NCBI RefSeq assembly: GCF_001029445.1
Contig: NZ_LDOT01000007.1
Location: forward strand, 1 to 64,000
Origin: Photobacterium aquae
GTDB taxonomy: Bacteria; Pseudomonadota; Gammaproteobacteria; Enterobacterales; Vibrionaceae
Length of the DNA: 64,000 nt
Reading direction: 5' to 3'
Made by a program: the position numbers and the translations under genes
Part shown: positions 46,235-55,332 of the stretch, piece by piece
Layout: every line of letters begins with the position of its first letter
Numbering within the stretch: position 1 is the stretch's first letter
The notes under the pieces: generated by a model
Seen by the model: the letters and a program-made list of their open reading frames with translations, nothing else
What the model was told of the DNA's origin: nothing
Databases searched by the model: none

Positions 46235-49063
46235 TCAGTCCACTGCGCTTTCCAAGCCTGCAGACTGTATCGCCTCTTGCAGAATATGGCGTCCAGCTAG
46301 CATTTCATGCTGACGATGGTAATCCGGTTGGGCAAAGGTCAATTCACCAATCTCAGCAACAAAACTGGCCTGAACACAATCTAACGGTACTTTCACACCG
46401 TCAACCGTTGCATAAATTGCCTCGGGATCAAATACCACCACCGCCGGAAGTTGCTGTGGTGCCAGTTCGAGTTGGTGCTTAGACTTATTCGCTGCCGTCA
46501 GTACGACACAAATCCCCACGTCATCAGGCTTCAGGTAACTCAACTGATAAGTCTGTTTACCATTACGATATTGGTACTGAAGATTCAACTGATTATTCCT
46601 ACCAAAACGCAATTCGGCTTGCACCTCATGCCATGCTGACGGCATGCATGGCGATAGCGTCACCTTTCGTTCAAGCAACTGCGGTGAGAAACCCAAATAG
46701 TCCTGATAGCCATTACGGGTGAATTCAGAAACTGACCATGCCTGAGCATAAGTCCCTGACGTCGTGCGCTCTCCATCACTATTGAGGAACGCATCGAGGT
46801 TCTCGCTCATTGTTCCACGATGGCCAATATGCAAAATCTGATCGGCCAAGTTTTGGGTAAGTTGATAAGCAAAATCTGAATAGCCGTAGCGGATCAGGCT
46901 AGACACCGTGAACCCTGCATTCCAGCCCCAAATCGTGCCATTATGATAGGCCGCATCCTTATGGTATTCCTCACGATTAGCATGGAATGGGTGGAAGATC
47001 GGATCATCTTGTGCCAATGATGTGATTCCCCATGGGAACAGCAAGCTGGACACGGCATGTTTCACTACCTTGGCACCCAGCTGACGATCCAACAGGCTGC
47101 CGTCAAACGGTACTGTTAGCGTCATTAATTGATTAGAACGGTTTTGTAGATCCCTGCAGCCATCGTCATACAGGCGATCTGCCAATACCTGCTGGCCTTG
47201 ATCCCAGAACAACAGCTCAAAGCTCTGCTTCACCTGCTCGGCCATTTTCAGATAACGTTCCGCATTCGCGGGATCTGCATTCAACTTCGCCAACTCAACA
47301 GCAACCAATAGACTGGTATACCAAAGCGCCTGAATATCATTGGCTCTGTTACCTCGGGCAGACCATGGAATACGCCCTTCCAACTTGGCATCCATCCAGG
47401 TATCTGGATCGCGGTGGGTCATCAATCCGTAACTATCAAGATAGTATTTTTCAATACCATCGATATACGTCTGAACAACTGGGTAAATCGCCTTAGCATA
47501 GTCGATATCACCGCTGTAGCGTAGATAATCCCAAACTTCTCGAACCATCCACGGTGTACCATCGGTCGTGTTGTAAATCATATTGGTCAGGCTGGTCACA
47601 CGATTCGGGATCCGGCCATAATTCACACTCGATTCATCCACCAACTGCATGGCGGAAAAGTTGTCGATAATTGCCTTGGCGTCATGAAAGTCCCCATTGA
47701 CCAAAGTAATTCCCGGTAAAGCGATGAACGAATCACGCCCCCAACAATCTTTAAACCAAGGCAGTCCAGCCCAAATCCCCATTCCATACTCATGGGAAAC
47801 AAATACCTTTCCTGCAGCCTTTGCCCACATCAGTGCGCGGTTGTATTCGAGATCTGACGTCCACAAATAAGAATGGGTCAGCATATTGTAGACTTGCTGT
47901 TGGTGGCAAATAACCCCATCAAGCTCGACTAACTGCCTGGCTTGCGCCTCAGCATCGGCTTGCGTCTCAGCAAAGGCCAAATAAAGCGTAAAACTGGTCT
48001 CTTTGGATTTGGTGCACAAGTATGGCTTAACGTGGTGGCCACTCAGAAAAACCGTATCTTTCAGCTCAGGCCGTTTTGTGAAGGTCATCTCTTCAAAATT
48101 AAACGGCTTGTCAGCACACAAGGCAATAAACGATGGTGTTCCCGGCTGGCGCAATTCTGATGATAACGCATAAACCACACCGTATTCAAACAAGCTAACC
48201 GTTGAAGCATCAATGGCCAAATTCAACTGTGGAAGGATCGCAAGCTCAGCCGGAGTCGAGCTAGTTACCTGTATTGCAGCACTTCTGCGACCACTGCGCT
48301 CACCGGAAATCAGCATCATGGTTTCGGTAGCCTGAGAACCACCCTGACAATATGAATGCGTCACACCATACGGCAGCAAATCCGCGTGACTAGCCTGCTC
48401 TTTGTTGTTCAGACAGCCATCAACAAAAGAGGCATAAGTGCCCAAATACCATCCCTGCTTGTGGCGATATTTTCCTGCGGCAACAAAGGCATGAGTTCGG
48501 CCATCATAATAACCATCAATATTGTCGCCAAATACATAGGGGACACTCTGGGTATTGCGAATGGCCAGTTTTTCAAATAATACCTCTGGCTCAAGGACAT
48601 TTCGTCCTTTGCCCATCAGCTTATCGCTCCCCCCCCTCACATTGAAATCGGCACGAAAAGGCGATCTGGTCGGCTCGCAATCATCCATATCCCCGCCTTG
48701 AGTCACTGTCAATTCATACTTCTTGCCATGCACGGAAAACGCTATGGTGTACAAGCCTGTTTCTGGTGCATCAAAAACTAAATCATTTCCGATCCCTTTC
48801 GCCGGAATTAAACGCTGCATTTCACCAAGGTAACAATTTACTGCCTTGTACTTATCAGCAGCAAAACACAGTGCTTCTGTTCCCTGCTGATCAGAAATTT
48901 TGAAATTGTGGCTGTCAGCCGACAGGCACACTACTGCTTGATATACGCCTTCACCAACATAAACCATTGGTGTGTCGTCACCCCACCCATTGAACGTACC
49001 TTTTACATAAAGGCTTTCTTTAAACGGTGACGTACTGCATTTACCCATTGTTGTCTTATCCAT
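46235..49063 (-). CDS. Amylo-alpha-1,6-glucosidase (GDE_C/GH133-type) with N-terminal glycan-binding module
   Basis: A 942-residue cytoplasmic enzyme without a signal peptide. Residues about 15-125 look like a CBM48/CBM-type beta-sandwich (SLYVKGTFNGWGDDTPM). After a beta-rich middle domain, the C-terminal (alpha/alpha)6 barrel (about 400-850) has glycogen-debranching GDE_C motifs: GLPWFKDCWGRDSFIALPG, TTDGTPWMVREVWDYL and YHNGTIWGWNAGFTV. It would hydrolyse alpha-1,6 branch glucose from limit dextrins or act on related alpha-glucans. It lies 78 bp downstream of malE2 on the same strand and is probably co-transcribed and MalT-controlled. Confidence 0.87.
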   Translation of the reverse strand: MDKTTMGKCSTSPFKESLYVKGTFNGWGDDTPMVYVGEGVYQAVVCLSADSHNFKISDQQGTEALCFAADKYKAVNCYLGEMQRLIPAKGIGNDLVFDAPETGLYTIAFSVHGKKYELTVTQGGDMDDCEPTRSPFRADFNVRGGSDKLMGKGRNVLEPEVLFEKLAIRNTQSVPYVFGDNIDGYYDGRTHAFVAAGKYRHKQGWYLGTYASFVDGCLNNKEQASHADLLPYGVTHSYCQGGSQATETMMLISGERSGRRSAAIQVTSSTPAELAILPQLNLAIDASTVSLFEYGVVYALSSELRQPGTPSFIALCADKPFNFEEMTFTKRPELKDTVFLSGHHVKPYLCTKSKETSFTLYLAFAETQADAEAQARQLVELDGVICHQQQVYNMLTHSYLWTSDLEYNRALMWAKAAGKVFVSHEYGMGIWAGLPWFKDCWGRDSFIALPGITLVNGDFHDAKAIIDNFSAMQLVDESSVNYGRIPNRVTSLTNMIYNTTDGTPWMVREVWDYLRYSGDIDYAKAIYPVVQTYIDGIEKYYLDSYGLMTHRDPDTWMDAKLEGRIPWSARGNRANDIQALWYTSLLVAVELAKLNADPANAERYLKMAEQVKQSFELLFWDQGQQVLADRLYDDGCRDLQNRSNQLMTLTVPFDGSLLDRQLGAKVVKHAVSSLLFPWGITSLAQDDPIFHPFHANREEYHKDAAYHNGTIWGWNAGFTVSSLIRYGYSDFAYQLTQNLADQILHIGHRGTMSENLDAFLNSDGERTTSGTYAQAWSVSEFTRNGYQDYLGFSPQLLERKVTLSPCMPSAWHEVQAELRFGRNNQLNLQYQYRNGKQTYQLSYLKPDDVGICVVLTAANKSKHQLELAPQQLPAVVVFDPEAIYATVDGVKVPLDCVQASFVAEIGELTFAQPDYHRQHEMLAGRHILQEAIQSAGLESAVD

Positions 49064-49141
49064 ATAACGATAAACCTAGAAACAACAATGCGCAGCTCCT
49101 CGTTGGATACTGCGCATTATTCATTTACTGCTAATAATTCA

Positions 49142-50323
49142 TTAGCGAATTTGTGACGCAGCGGTATCCAGAGCTTCTTTTACCGTTTGACGCCCCAATA
49201 GGGCATTCTCAATAGCGGCACCTTCGGCAAACCAATAGGCTGTCATCTGTGGGATATTTGGCATAATCTCGCCATTCTCAGCATTGGTCATGGTTGCCGC
49301 AATACGGCTATCTTTTTCAAGCTTCTGCTGGAAAGATTTCAGCGTCACTGCGCCCAATGGTTTATCGTCATTTACCTGCTTCAGACCATTATCTGTAATC
49401 AAATAGTTTTCAAGAAACTCAACAGCCAAGTCTTTATTTGGGCTGGCCGCATTAATACCAGCACTCAATACCCCGACAAATGGGTTGGACTTGCCGCCAT
49501 CCAACGTTGGGAAAACCGCAACGCCATAGTTAATACCTGATTTTTCTAGGTTGCCCCAAGACCACGGACCATTGATTGTCATGGCAACGTTGCCTTTATT
49601 AAACTCGGCTTCCGATACGGCATAATCCATATCTGGATTTACCACCCCTTTCTTGGCCAAATCAGCAAGGAAGGTCAAGCCAGCCACACCCGCATCATTG
49701 TTAATACCAATTTGGTTTGGATCAAAACCTGTCGGGGTTTTCTTAAAGGCGTAACCACCATTGGCTGAAATCATCGGCCATGTAAAATAGGCATTCTTAA
49801 CATCCCACATGATGGCTTTCTTGCCTTTGGCTGCCATTTGCTTCTCAATGGCATATAACTCTTCCCATGTTTTTGGAGGCTCAGGCAATAAGTCTTTGTT
49901 ATAAATCAGTGAGGGTGATTCAAGCGCAATTGGGTAGCCTACCAACTTACCTTCATAAGTAACGGCATCCCATGAGAAATCCACCAATTTATTTTTGAAT
50001 TCATCAGAAGGCTTCACTTCCATCAGCAAGCCAGATTTGGCATAACCGCCAAAACGGTCATGAGCCCAAAAAATAATATCAGGGCCGCCGCCTGTTGGCG
50101 CGACTTGCTGAAATTTTGCCTCTAACGATTCAGGGTACTGAACATTAACCTTGATCCCAGTGTCTTCCTCAAACTGGCGACCGACCTCAGCCAAGCCTTC
50201 ATAACCCTTATCACCATTAATCCATACAAGGATCTCACCTTCTTGCATAGCAGACGCAGACATAGGCAGCATCATGGCCGCAGTTAAAGAGCACAGAGCA
50301 AAAGTTTTCATTACACGTTTCAT
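49142..50323 (-). CDS. malE: Second maltose/maltodextrin-binding periplasmic protein
   Basis: A 393-residue paralogue of MalE (39039-40220), very similar throughout ([15 protein letters not shown] versus [15 protein letters not shown] near the mature start). It has a Sec signal ([20 protein letters not shown], cleavage SASA-MQEG). Conserved segments: [35 protein letters not shown] and [13 protein letters not shown]. No permease gene accompanies it; it presumably feeds MalFGK2, perhaps with a preference for longer or branched dextrins given the neighbouring debranching-type enzyme (inference). GGAATGAAGCC precedes the ATG. Confidence 0.93.
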   Translation of the reverse strand: MKRVMKTFALCSLTAAMMLPMSASAMQEGEILVWINGDKGYEGLAEVGRQFEEDTGIKVNVQYPESLEAKFQQVAPTGGGPDIIFWAHDRFGGYAKSGLLMEVKPSDEFKNKLVDFSWDAVTYEGKLVGYPIALESPSLIYNKDLLPEPPKTWEELYAIEKQMAAKGKKAIMWDVKNAYFTWPMISANGGYAFKKTPTGFDPNQIGINNDAGVAGLTFLADLAKKGVVNPDMDYAVSEAEFNKGNVAMTINGPWSWGNLEKSGINYGVAVFPTLDGGKSNPFVGVLSAGINAASPNKDLAVEFLENYLITDNGLKQVNDDKPLGAVTLKSFQQKLEKDSRIAATMTNAENGEIMPNIPQMTAYWFAEGAAIENALLGRQTVKEALDTAASQIR

Positions 50324-50362
50324 GGCTTCATTCCATTGTTATTTTAACTTTGAAACCACGTT

Positions 50363-50443
50363 ACCTCCCCCCTGCAGTGATGAGCATCCTCCTCCCCCCT
50401 ACGCCCCCACCCTCTTTATATCGGCACTGTGAATCAGACCACA
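50363..50443 (-). promoter_or_regulatory. malE2 promoter region: MalT-box-like sites and a CRP-like site
   Basis: On the minus strand, reading toward malE2: a CRP-like palindrome TGTGAATCAGACCACA (50428-50443, plus-strand sense), GGGGGCGTAG (50399-50408), GGGGGGAGGAGGATG (50385-50399) and GGGGGGAGGT (50363-50372). The GGGGCGTAG/GGAGGATG pair is the same composite element as upstream of malE and lamB. Confidence 0.72.
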
Positions 50444-50466
50444 TTTAGTGGCAAAAAAATAAACAA

Positions 50467-51654
50467 TCACTTTTCGACAAGATTGAGCCATCTAGCCATT
50501 GGCTCAAGTGCCCACCCTTGCACCAACACAGAAATCAGAACAATGAAAAACACCATATGCATCATCGAATTCGCACCTTCCACCCCAGCAGAAGCTGGGA
50601 TCAATGCAAAAACAATCGGCGTAGCACCTTTCAGGCCAATACTAGAAATAAACACTTTTTTCTGCCAGCTAGTGCGTCTAAATGGTAAGTAACTGATGAA
50701 TACCGCTAACGGACGAGCAATCACAATAAGCGCCGCCGCGGGTAGTAATGCAGCTTGTAAGTCAGCAACAAGATCTCGTGGAAAAAACTGTAATCCAAGA
50801 ATAATGAACATCAATGCCTGAGCAAGCCAAGACAAACTGTTAAAGAAATGCTTACTTATCTCCTTTCCGCGCAATAGCTCATTGCCAATAATCACACCTG
50901 CCACATATGACGCGACCAGAATATTACCTCCGGCCAATTCACTACCGTAAGCAGCAATAAAGAAGCATGACAATATGAAAACGGGAATCAGGCCATATTC
51001 TTCCAGCTTGATTCGATTGAGCAGATAGACGCAGCACTTACCAATGCCATAGCCAAACACCAACCCGACTAGGATTTGTTGTGCAAGCTCAACTGCAATC
51101 ATATTTGCAGAGACTATCTGCTCAGAACTTAACAGCATCTCTGTCAAGATCCCCACCAACAACAGCGCGACCGGATCGTTAGTCGCAGATTCAAACTCAA
51201 GCACTGTATCAGTACTTTCTTTTAGCTTTAATTTTTTAGATTCAAGAATGGAAAATACAGCCGCAGCATCGGTTGATGATACAACAGCGGCAAATAACAA
51301 GCAGCTCAGTACATTAAAGTCTGTAATAAAATGTAAAATTACCCCGAGAATGATAGTGGTCAGCAGCACTCCCACTGTTGAGAGCATTCCCCCCTCTTTA
51401 TAAGCAATGCGTATACTCGCTAATGAAGTATTTAAACCACCAACAAAAACAATAATATTCAGTGCCAACGTGCCTACAAACGATGTAACTGCAAGATTGT
51501 CATAAACAAAATCAAATTCACCATTTCCAAACAGTAAACCCACACCCATAAAAATCAATAATGAAGGTAGCCCTAACGTCTTTGACGGCTTATGCAACAA
51601 AATTCCGACAGCGATCAACACCGCCATTCCTAACATAATCATTCCGCTACTCAA
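50467..51654 (-). CDS. CPA1-type cation/proton antiporter, short form
   Basis: A 395-residue inner-membrane protein with about 12 transmembrane segments, of the NhaP2/CvrA branch (K+/H+ or Na+/H+ exchange). The ion-binding Asp is in EFESATNDPVALLL, with AAVVSSTDAAAVFSIL before it. E. coli CvrA and NhaP2 carry about 180 further cytoplasmic residues (TrkA-C and CorC-like); here the protein ends right after the last helix (GWALEPMARWLNLVEK). I see no frameshift, so this may be a natural short form. Unrelated by function to the neighbouring mal genes. Confidence 0.87.
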   Translation of the reverse strand: MSSGMIMLGMAVLIAVGILLHKPSKTLGLPSLLIFMGVGLLFGNGEFDFVYDNLAVTSFVGTLALNIIVFVGGLNTSLASIRIAYKEGGMLSTVGVLLTTIILGVILHFITDFNVLSCLLFAAVVSSTDAAAVFSILESKKLKLKESTDTVLEFESATNDPVALLLVGILTEMLLSSEQIVSANMIAVELAQQILVGLVFGYGIGKCCVYLLNRIKLEEYGLIPVFILSCFFIAAYGSELAGGNILVASYVAGVIIGNELLRGKEISKHFFNSLSWLAQALMFIILGLQFFPRDLVADLQAALLPAAALIVIARPLAVFISYLPFRRTSWQKKVFISSIGLKGATPIVFALIPASAGVEGANSMMHMVFFIVLISVLVQGWALEPMARWLNLVEK

Positions 51655-51905
51655 TCGACTTCCCTCTTGTTAATGGTTGGCAACACCTCAAATATAACAC
51701 ACCAAATCAATACAATCGGTTAACACAAACTGACCAATCAACAAAATAAAAAGAAAAAACACATACCTACCAGACATGCTGCATTCCTTGTCGCACTTTG
51801 AAAAGCACATCAAGAAATCTTATTTTTCACTACAATTTGATTTTTTAATTGACGAACATACAAAAAATTATACACTTCTACTCCCGAAATCCGTGTATAA
51901 CAACA

Positions 51906-53213
51906 ATGAAAAAAACAATAAGTCAGTGTTTTGAAAGATGGGAATTATTCTCATTTTTTAAAGTCAGTCTATTTTCTCTTTTGACTATCTCAATGTTTTA
52001 CCAGGGTTTTAATATTTATCATATTGAGCGTCTACACAATGAGATAATCAGTAATTATTCACAGCTTTATTCTATAAGCCGTAGATTCTCTACATATTAC
52101 AACAATACAGACACCATACCTCTGACAAAAGGTCTACATAAAAGAAACAATGTCAGTATCATTGTGAGTAAAGATACGAATGTAAAAGTGCTCTCAACAG
52201 GAATTAACAAATTAAAATCTGAATTAAAGAACATCATTCCTAATAGCCTTTGGACAATTGCCGTTTTTGAAAACCCAGCTTATTACAGCCATTATGATCC
52301 TTTACGTCCAAGCTATCAGAGTTTCTTTGATAGTTATGATCTCAACTCTGTTATGACGAGAATTGTTAAAAAAGAAAAATTAAGCAAGAGCTATCAAAAT
52401 TTCTATGGGTGTAATTTAAAAATCACAGATTCATATACAGAACAAGAAACAGGAGAAAGAATAAGAACTATCTATTATCCTGTATTCAACAATAAAAAAC
52501 TTAACTCACTTTTAGCGATTGATATAAAAGAAGAACATATCAAAAATATGATCAATCGCTATAATTTAAAGCATCATACAACAATCAATAACGGACAAAG
52601 CAATAATGTTTATCACTCAACAAGCCTATTACCTTGTTCAGATAGCAGCCCTATTACCATCGGAATAAGTTATATTGATGTTCTTGAAAAAAGCTTTATC
52701 CCATCTGTTTTCGTTTCAGTATTAATTACTATTATGTCATTAATAGCTAAACAACGGGATCAATCTTTCAAACGGGATAGAATGACTAATTTTTATCGTC
52801 GTGACTACTATGAATCACGACTGAAGAAAATGCGTTCATTCTCAATGCTTATTATAGATATCGATCATTTTAAAACAGTGAATGATACCTATGGACACAA
52901 AAAAGGTGATGAGGTTATTACACAGATAACTCGAATCATCAATCAACAAATTAGAAATGATGACATAGCCATTCGCTGGGGTGGCGAAGAGTTTATTATT
53001 ATATTCCAGAATATGACGCCAACAGTTTTACAAGAAAAAGCGGAATGTATCCGAGAGAGCATTGCAAAAAATAAAATTGCAGGACTTTCTGTCACAATAT
53101 CAATCGGTGGCATACATAGCACCAATACAACATTCAGCAATGCCTATAAGCATGCTGACTCTGCTCTTTATGAATCTAAACACCGCGGACGCGATAAGGT
53201 AACCATTGCATGA
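51906..53213 (+). CDS. Membrane-bound diguanylate cyclase
   Basis: A 435-residue inner-membrane protein. TM1 (about 17-38) and TM2 (about 255-280) enclose a periplasmic sensor of about 215 residues that I cannot classify. The GGDEF domain (about 300-432) is intact, with SMLIIDIDHFKTVNDTYGHKKGDE and IRWGGEEFIIIFQ. The inhibitory site is also intact (RNDD, RxxD form). It should make c-di-GMP. The start is uncertain: ATG 51906 has no good ribosome site, and a TTG 57 bases upstream is possible. Its TGA overlaps the next ATG (ATGA), so it is coupled to the EAL protein. Confidence 0.9.
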   Translation: MKKTISQCFERWELFSFFKVSLFSLLTISMFYQGFNIYHIERLHNEIISNYSQLYSISRRFSTYYNNTDTIPLTKGLHKRNNVSIIVSKDTNVKVLSTGINKLKSELKNIIPNSLWTIAVFENPAYYSHYDPLRPSYQSFFDSYDLNSVMTRIVKKEKLSKSYQNFYGCNLKITDSYTEQETGERIRTIYYPVFNNKKLNSLLAIDIKEEHIKNMINRYNLKHHTTINNGQSNNVYHSTSLLPCSDSSPITIGISYIDVLEKSFIPSVFVSVLITIMSLIAKQRDQSFKRDRMTNFYRRDYYESRLKKMRSFSMLIIDIDHFKTVNDTYGHKKGDEVITQITRIINQQIRNDDIAIRWGGEEFIIIFQNMTPTVLQEKAECIRESIAKNKIAGLSVTISIGGIHSTNTTFSNAYKHADSALYESKHRGRDKVTIA

Positions 53214-55276
53214 TTAGCTATTTCCTATCGATTAAACAAAAAACGATTTTGGATAAGTTATTCTATCTGTTTTTTGCATATATAATGGTTCTTTTTAGTT
53301 TCCACCTCAGCCATTTCTCCCACGGCTTGCTATCACAAGTCCAACTTTTGTCGATCACCTCAGGGGTGATCATTGCTGCGACATACCTATATGGCCGCAC
53401 GGGAATCATTGGTATCTTTCTTGGGCTGCTGACCTACTATACCTTTATCAAAGCCTCTCATAACGGGGTCGGCTACCTGTATAGCCTAGTGATCACGTCC
53501 TTGCTGATCATCTCATTGTCGCTGATCGAAAAGCTTCGCAACCATCACTACATTACTCGATTGATTTTTAGTTTCTATGTGTTTATCACACCAGGGTTTT
53601 GCTCGCTTGCCTTAGCGATATTTACCCCTCATAGCTTCAATACCGCACAAGCTCTCAACCTATTTTTGACTGACTCTATTGGTATATTGCTAACCGCCCC
53701 TGTCATTGGCTTATTCTTGATTGCCTTAAACAAACATAAAGAACCAAGGAGTCTTCTCCGCGAGTTCAGTCATATTTCAAAAAGCAACTTTATCTACAAA
53801 TCACTGATTGTTTTGGCTATTTTCTTTGTTTTACTAAATAAGGAAAATATTACCTATTCCTACATGACTTATTTGTTTTTGCTGCCATTGGTTATTATGG
53901 CTGCCTTTAACTTCTCAGAATTGACTCAAATACTATTGATTGTCATTGGATATAGCTTACTGATTAAAAATGATGTTACAGCAGATCTATTACTGCTAAA
54001 CACCAAGTTAACTATCTTCTTTATGTTCTCTTTGATTGTCTACATCATGCTGGACTTCAAGGTGTCCCTACGCAAAGAAACCGAGCGATTTACTAAAAAC
54101 CTCTACTTTGATAATCAGAGTAATTTTGGGACATTCCAAAAGCTTGATGACGATACGTTACACCGTCGTGATTTCGTTGTTGCAGCTATCGATCTTAGCC
54201 CGATCTTTAAATATCCTTTAATTAAAAGGGATAAGATCCTTCGCCAAATAGCAAGCTATATCAATAAATCGACCAATTTCTACGATCAAAGTTATGTGCT
54301 CTATGATGTCGCAGCACTGGTTATTTTGCTCGAGAACAACTTACGCGCAATTGGACGATTAGATAAACTGTCAGAAATGCTTAATGCTTCATTAGAAGCC
54401 GACCATGTGAATTTTCATATCGATAAAATTTTCTTCTGCCGATGCAAGAAAGGAAACCGAATAAAGCAGACCATTAACCAGATTCATATGAATTTACGTT
54501 TAGCCGAACGTAACAATTCACATACTATGGTTGACTGTGATCATAGCCGATACACTAACTATATTACGTTACTTGATAATTTTAATCCTAGCCATATTCA
54601 GATCTTACGCCAAAACTATCAAGGTCTCGCTCATGATCGTACGTCTTGCTTTGAGTTATTGTCTCGCTTTACCGTCAAAGGAAAGCCACTCAATACAGAG
54701 ACCATGTTTTTTTGCGCCCAAAAGCTCGGTCATATGGAAATGCTGGAAAAGGCCATTGTCCGAAAGATGTTTGAGTATATTCAACAGCTTCCGATTGACA
54801 GCTTTGACTATGGTGCCATCAACCTATCACCCGATTTTCTGAGCTCAGATCTCTCTATCGATACACTGCTACATATTGCGCATGAACTCAACGTACCATT
54901 GGACAAAATATGTATTGAAATCGTAGAGTCAGGCTCAATCAATGATTTCGATGCACTGATGAAGAACCTACTAAGACTGAAGCATGCCGGTTTCAAAATT
55001 GCGCTTGACGACTTCGGTGCTGGGCATTCCACCTATAAGCAATTGCTCAATATGCCTATAGATACAGTGAAAATTGACGGTTCACTAATTAAAGACTGCC
55101 ATAATGATCCAATAAAGCAGACGATTATCGAAAACTTACGCGCGATTACTACACTGTCTAAGATCAAGCTTGTCGCCGAGTGTGTCGAAACTGAAGAGGA
55201 ACAACAGTGGCTCCAACAAATCGGCGTTGACTATCTGCAAGGTTACCTTATTCATCGGCCATCCCTTTCATCCTAA
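53210..55276 (+). CDS. Membrane-bound EAL-domain phosphodiesterase with MASE1-like sensor
   Basis: A 688-residue protein. The first 290 residues hold about eight TM helices resembling MASE1 (NLFLTDSIGILLTAPVIGLF). A poorly conserved linker with no recognisable GGDEF motif follows (about 300-430). The C-terminal EAL domain (about 440-685) keeps catalytic residues: Glu in SCFELLSRF (ELL in place of EAL), Asn in GAINLSPDF, Glu in CIEIVESG, the DD pair in ALDDFGAGHS, Lys in TVKIDGS and Glu in VAECVETEEE. It would hydrolyse c-di-GMP. It overlaps the cyclase gene by 4 bp, forming an opposing-activity pair. Confidence 0.88.
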   Translation: MISYFLSIKQKTILDKLFYLFFAYIMVLFSFHLSHFSHGLLSQVQLLSITSGVIIAATYLYGRTGIIGIFLGLLTYYTFIKASHNGVGYLYSLVITSLLIISLSLIEKLRNHHYITRLIFSFYVFITPGFCSLALAIFTPHSFNTAQALNLFLTDSIGILLTAPVIGLFLIALNKHKEPRSLLREFSHISKSNFIYKSLIVLAIFFVLLNKENITYSYMTYLFLLPLVIMAAFNFSELTQILLIVIGYSLLIKNDVTADLLLLNTKLTIFFMFSLIVYIMLDFKVSLRKETERFTKNLYFDNQSNFGTFQKLDDDTLHRRDFVVAAIDLSPIFKYPLIKRDKILRQIASYINKSTNFYDQSYVLYDVAALVILLENNLRAIGRLDKLSEMLNASLEADHVNFHIDKIFFCRCKKGNRIKQTINQIHMNLRLAERNNSHTMVDCDHSRYTNYITLLDNFNPSHIQILRQNYQGLAHDRTSCFELLSRFTVKGKPLNTETMFFCAQKLGHMEMLEKAIVRKMFEYIQQLPIDSFDYGAINLSPDFLSSDLSIDTLLHIAHELNVPLDKICIEIVESGSINDFDALMKNLLRLKHAGFKIALDDFGAGHSTYKQLLNMPIDTVKIDGSLIKDCHNDPIKQTIIENLRAITTLSKIKLVAECVETEEEQQWLQQIGVDYLQGYLIHRPSLSS

Positions 55277-55282
55277 TACGTC

Positions 55283-55312
55283 AAAGCGCAGCCCAACGGC
55301 TGCGCTTTGTCT
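55283..55312. terminator. Bidirectional hairpin terminator
   Basis: An 11-bp stem AAAGCGCAGCC/GGCTGCGCTTT with a 4-base loop between the convergent EAL and amylase genes. The U-run is weak. Confidence 0.7.
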
Positions 55313-55332
55313 ATGATAATCGTCACGAGATC

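Noticed and set aside
43380..51654. A genomic island inserted in the maltose region
   Set aside because: Non-mal genes are present, but I see no integrase, tRNA, direct repeats or obvious composition shift at the edges.
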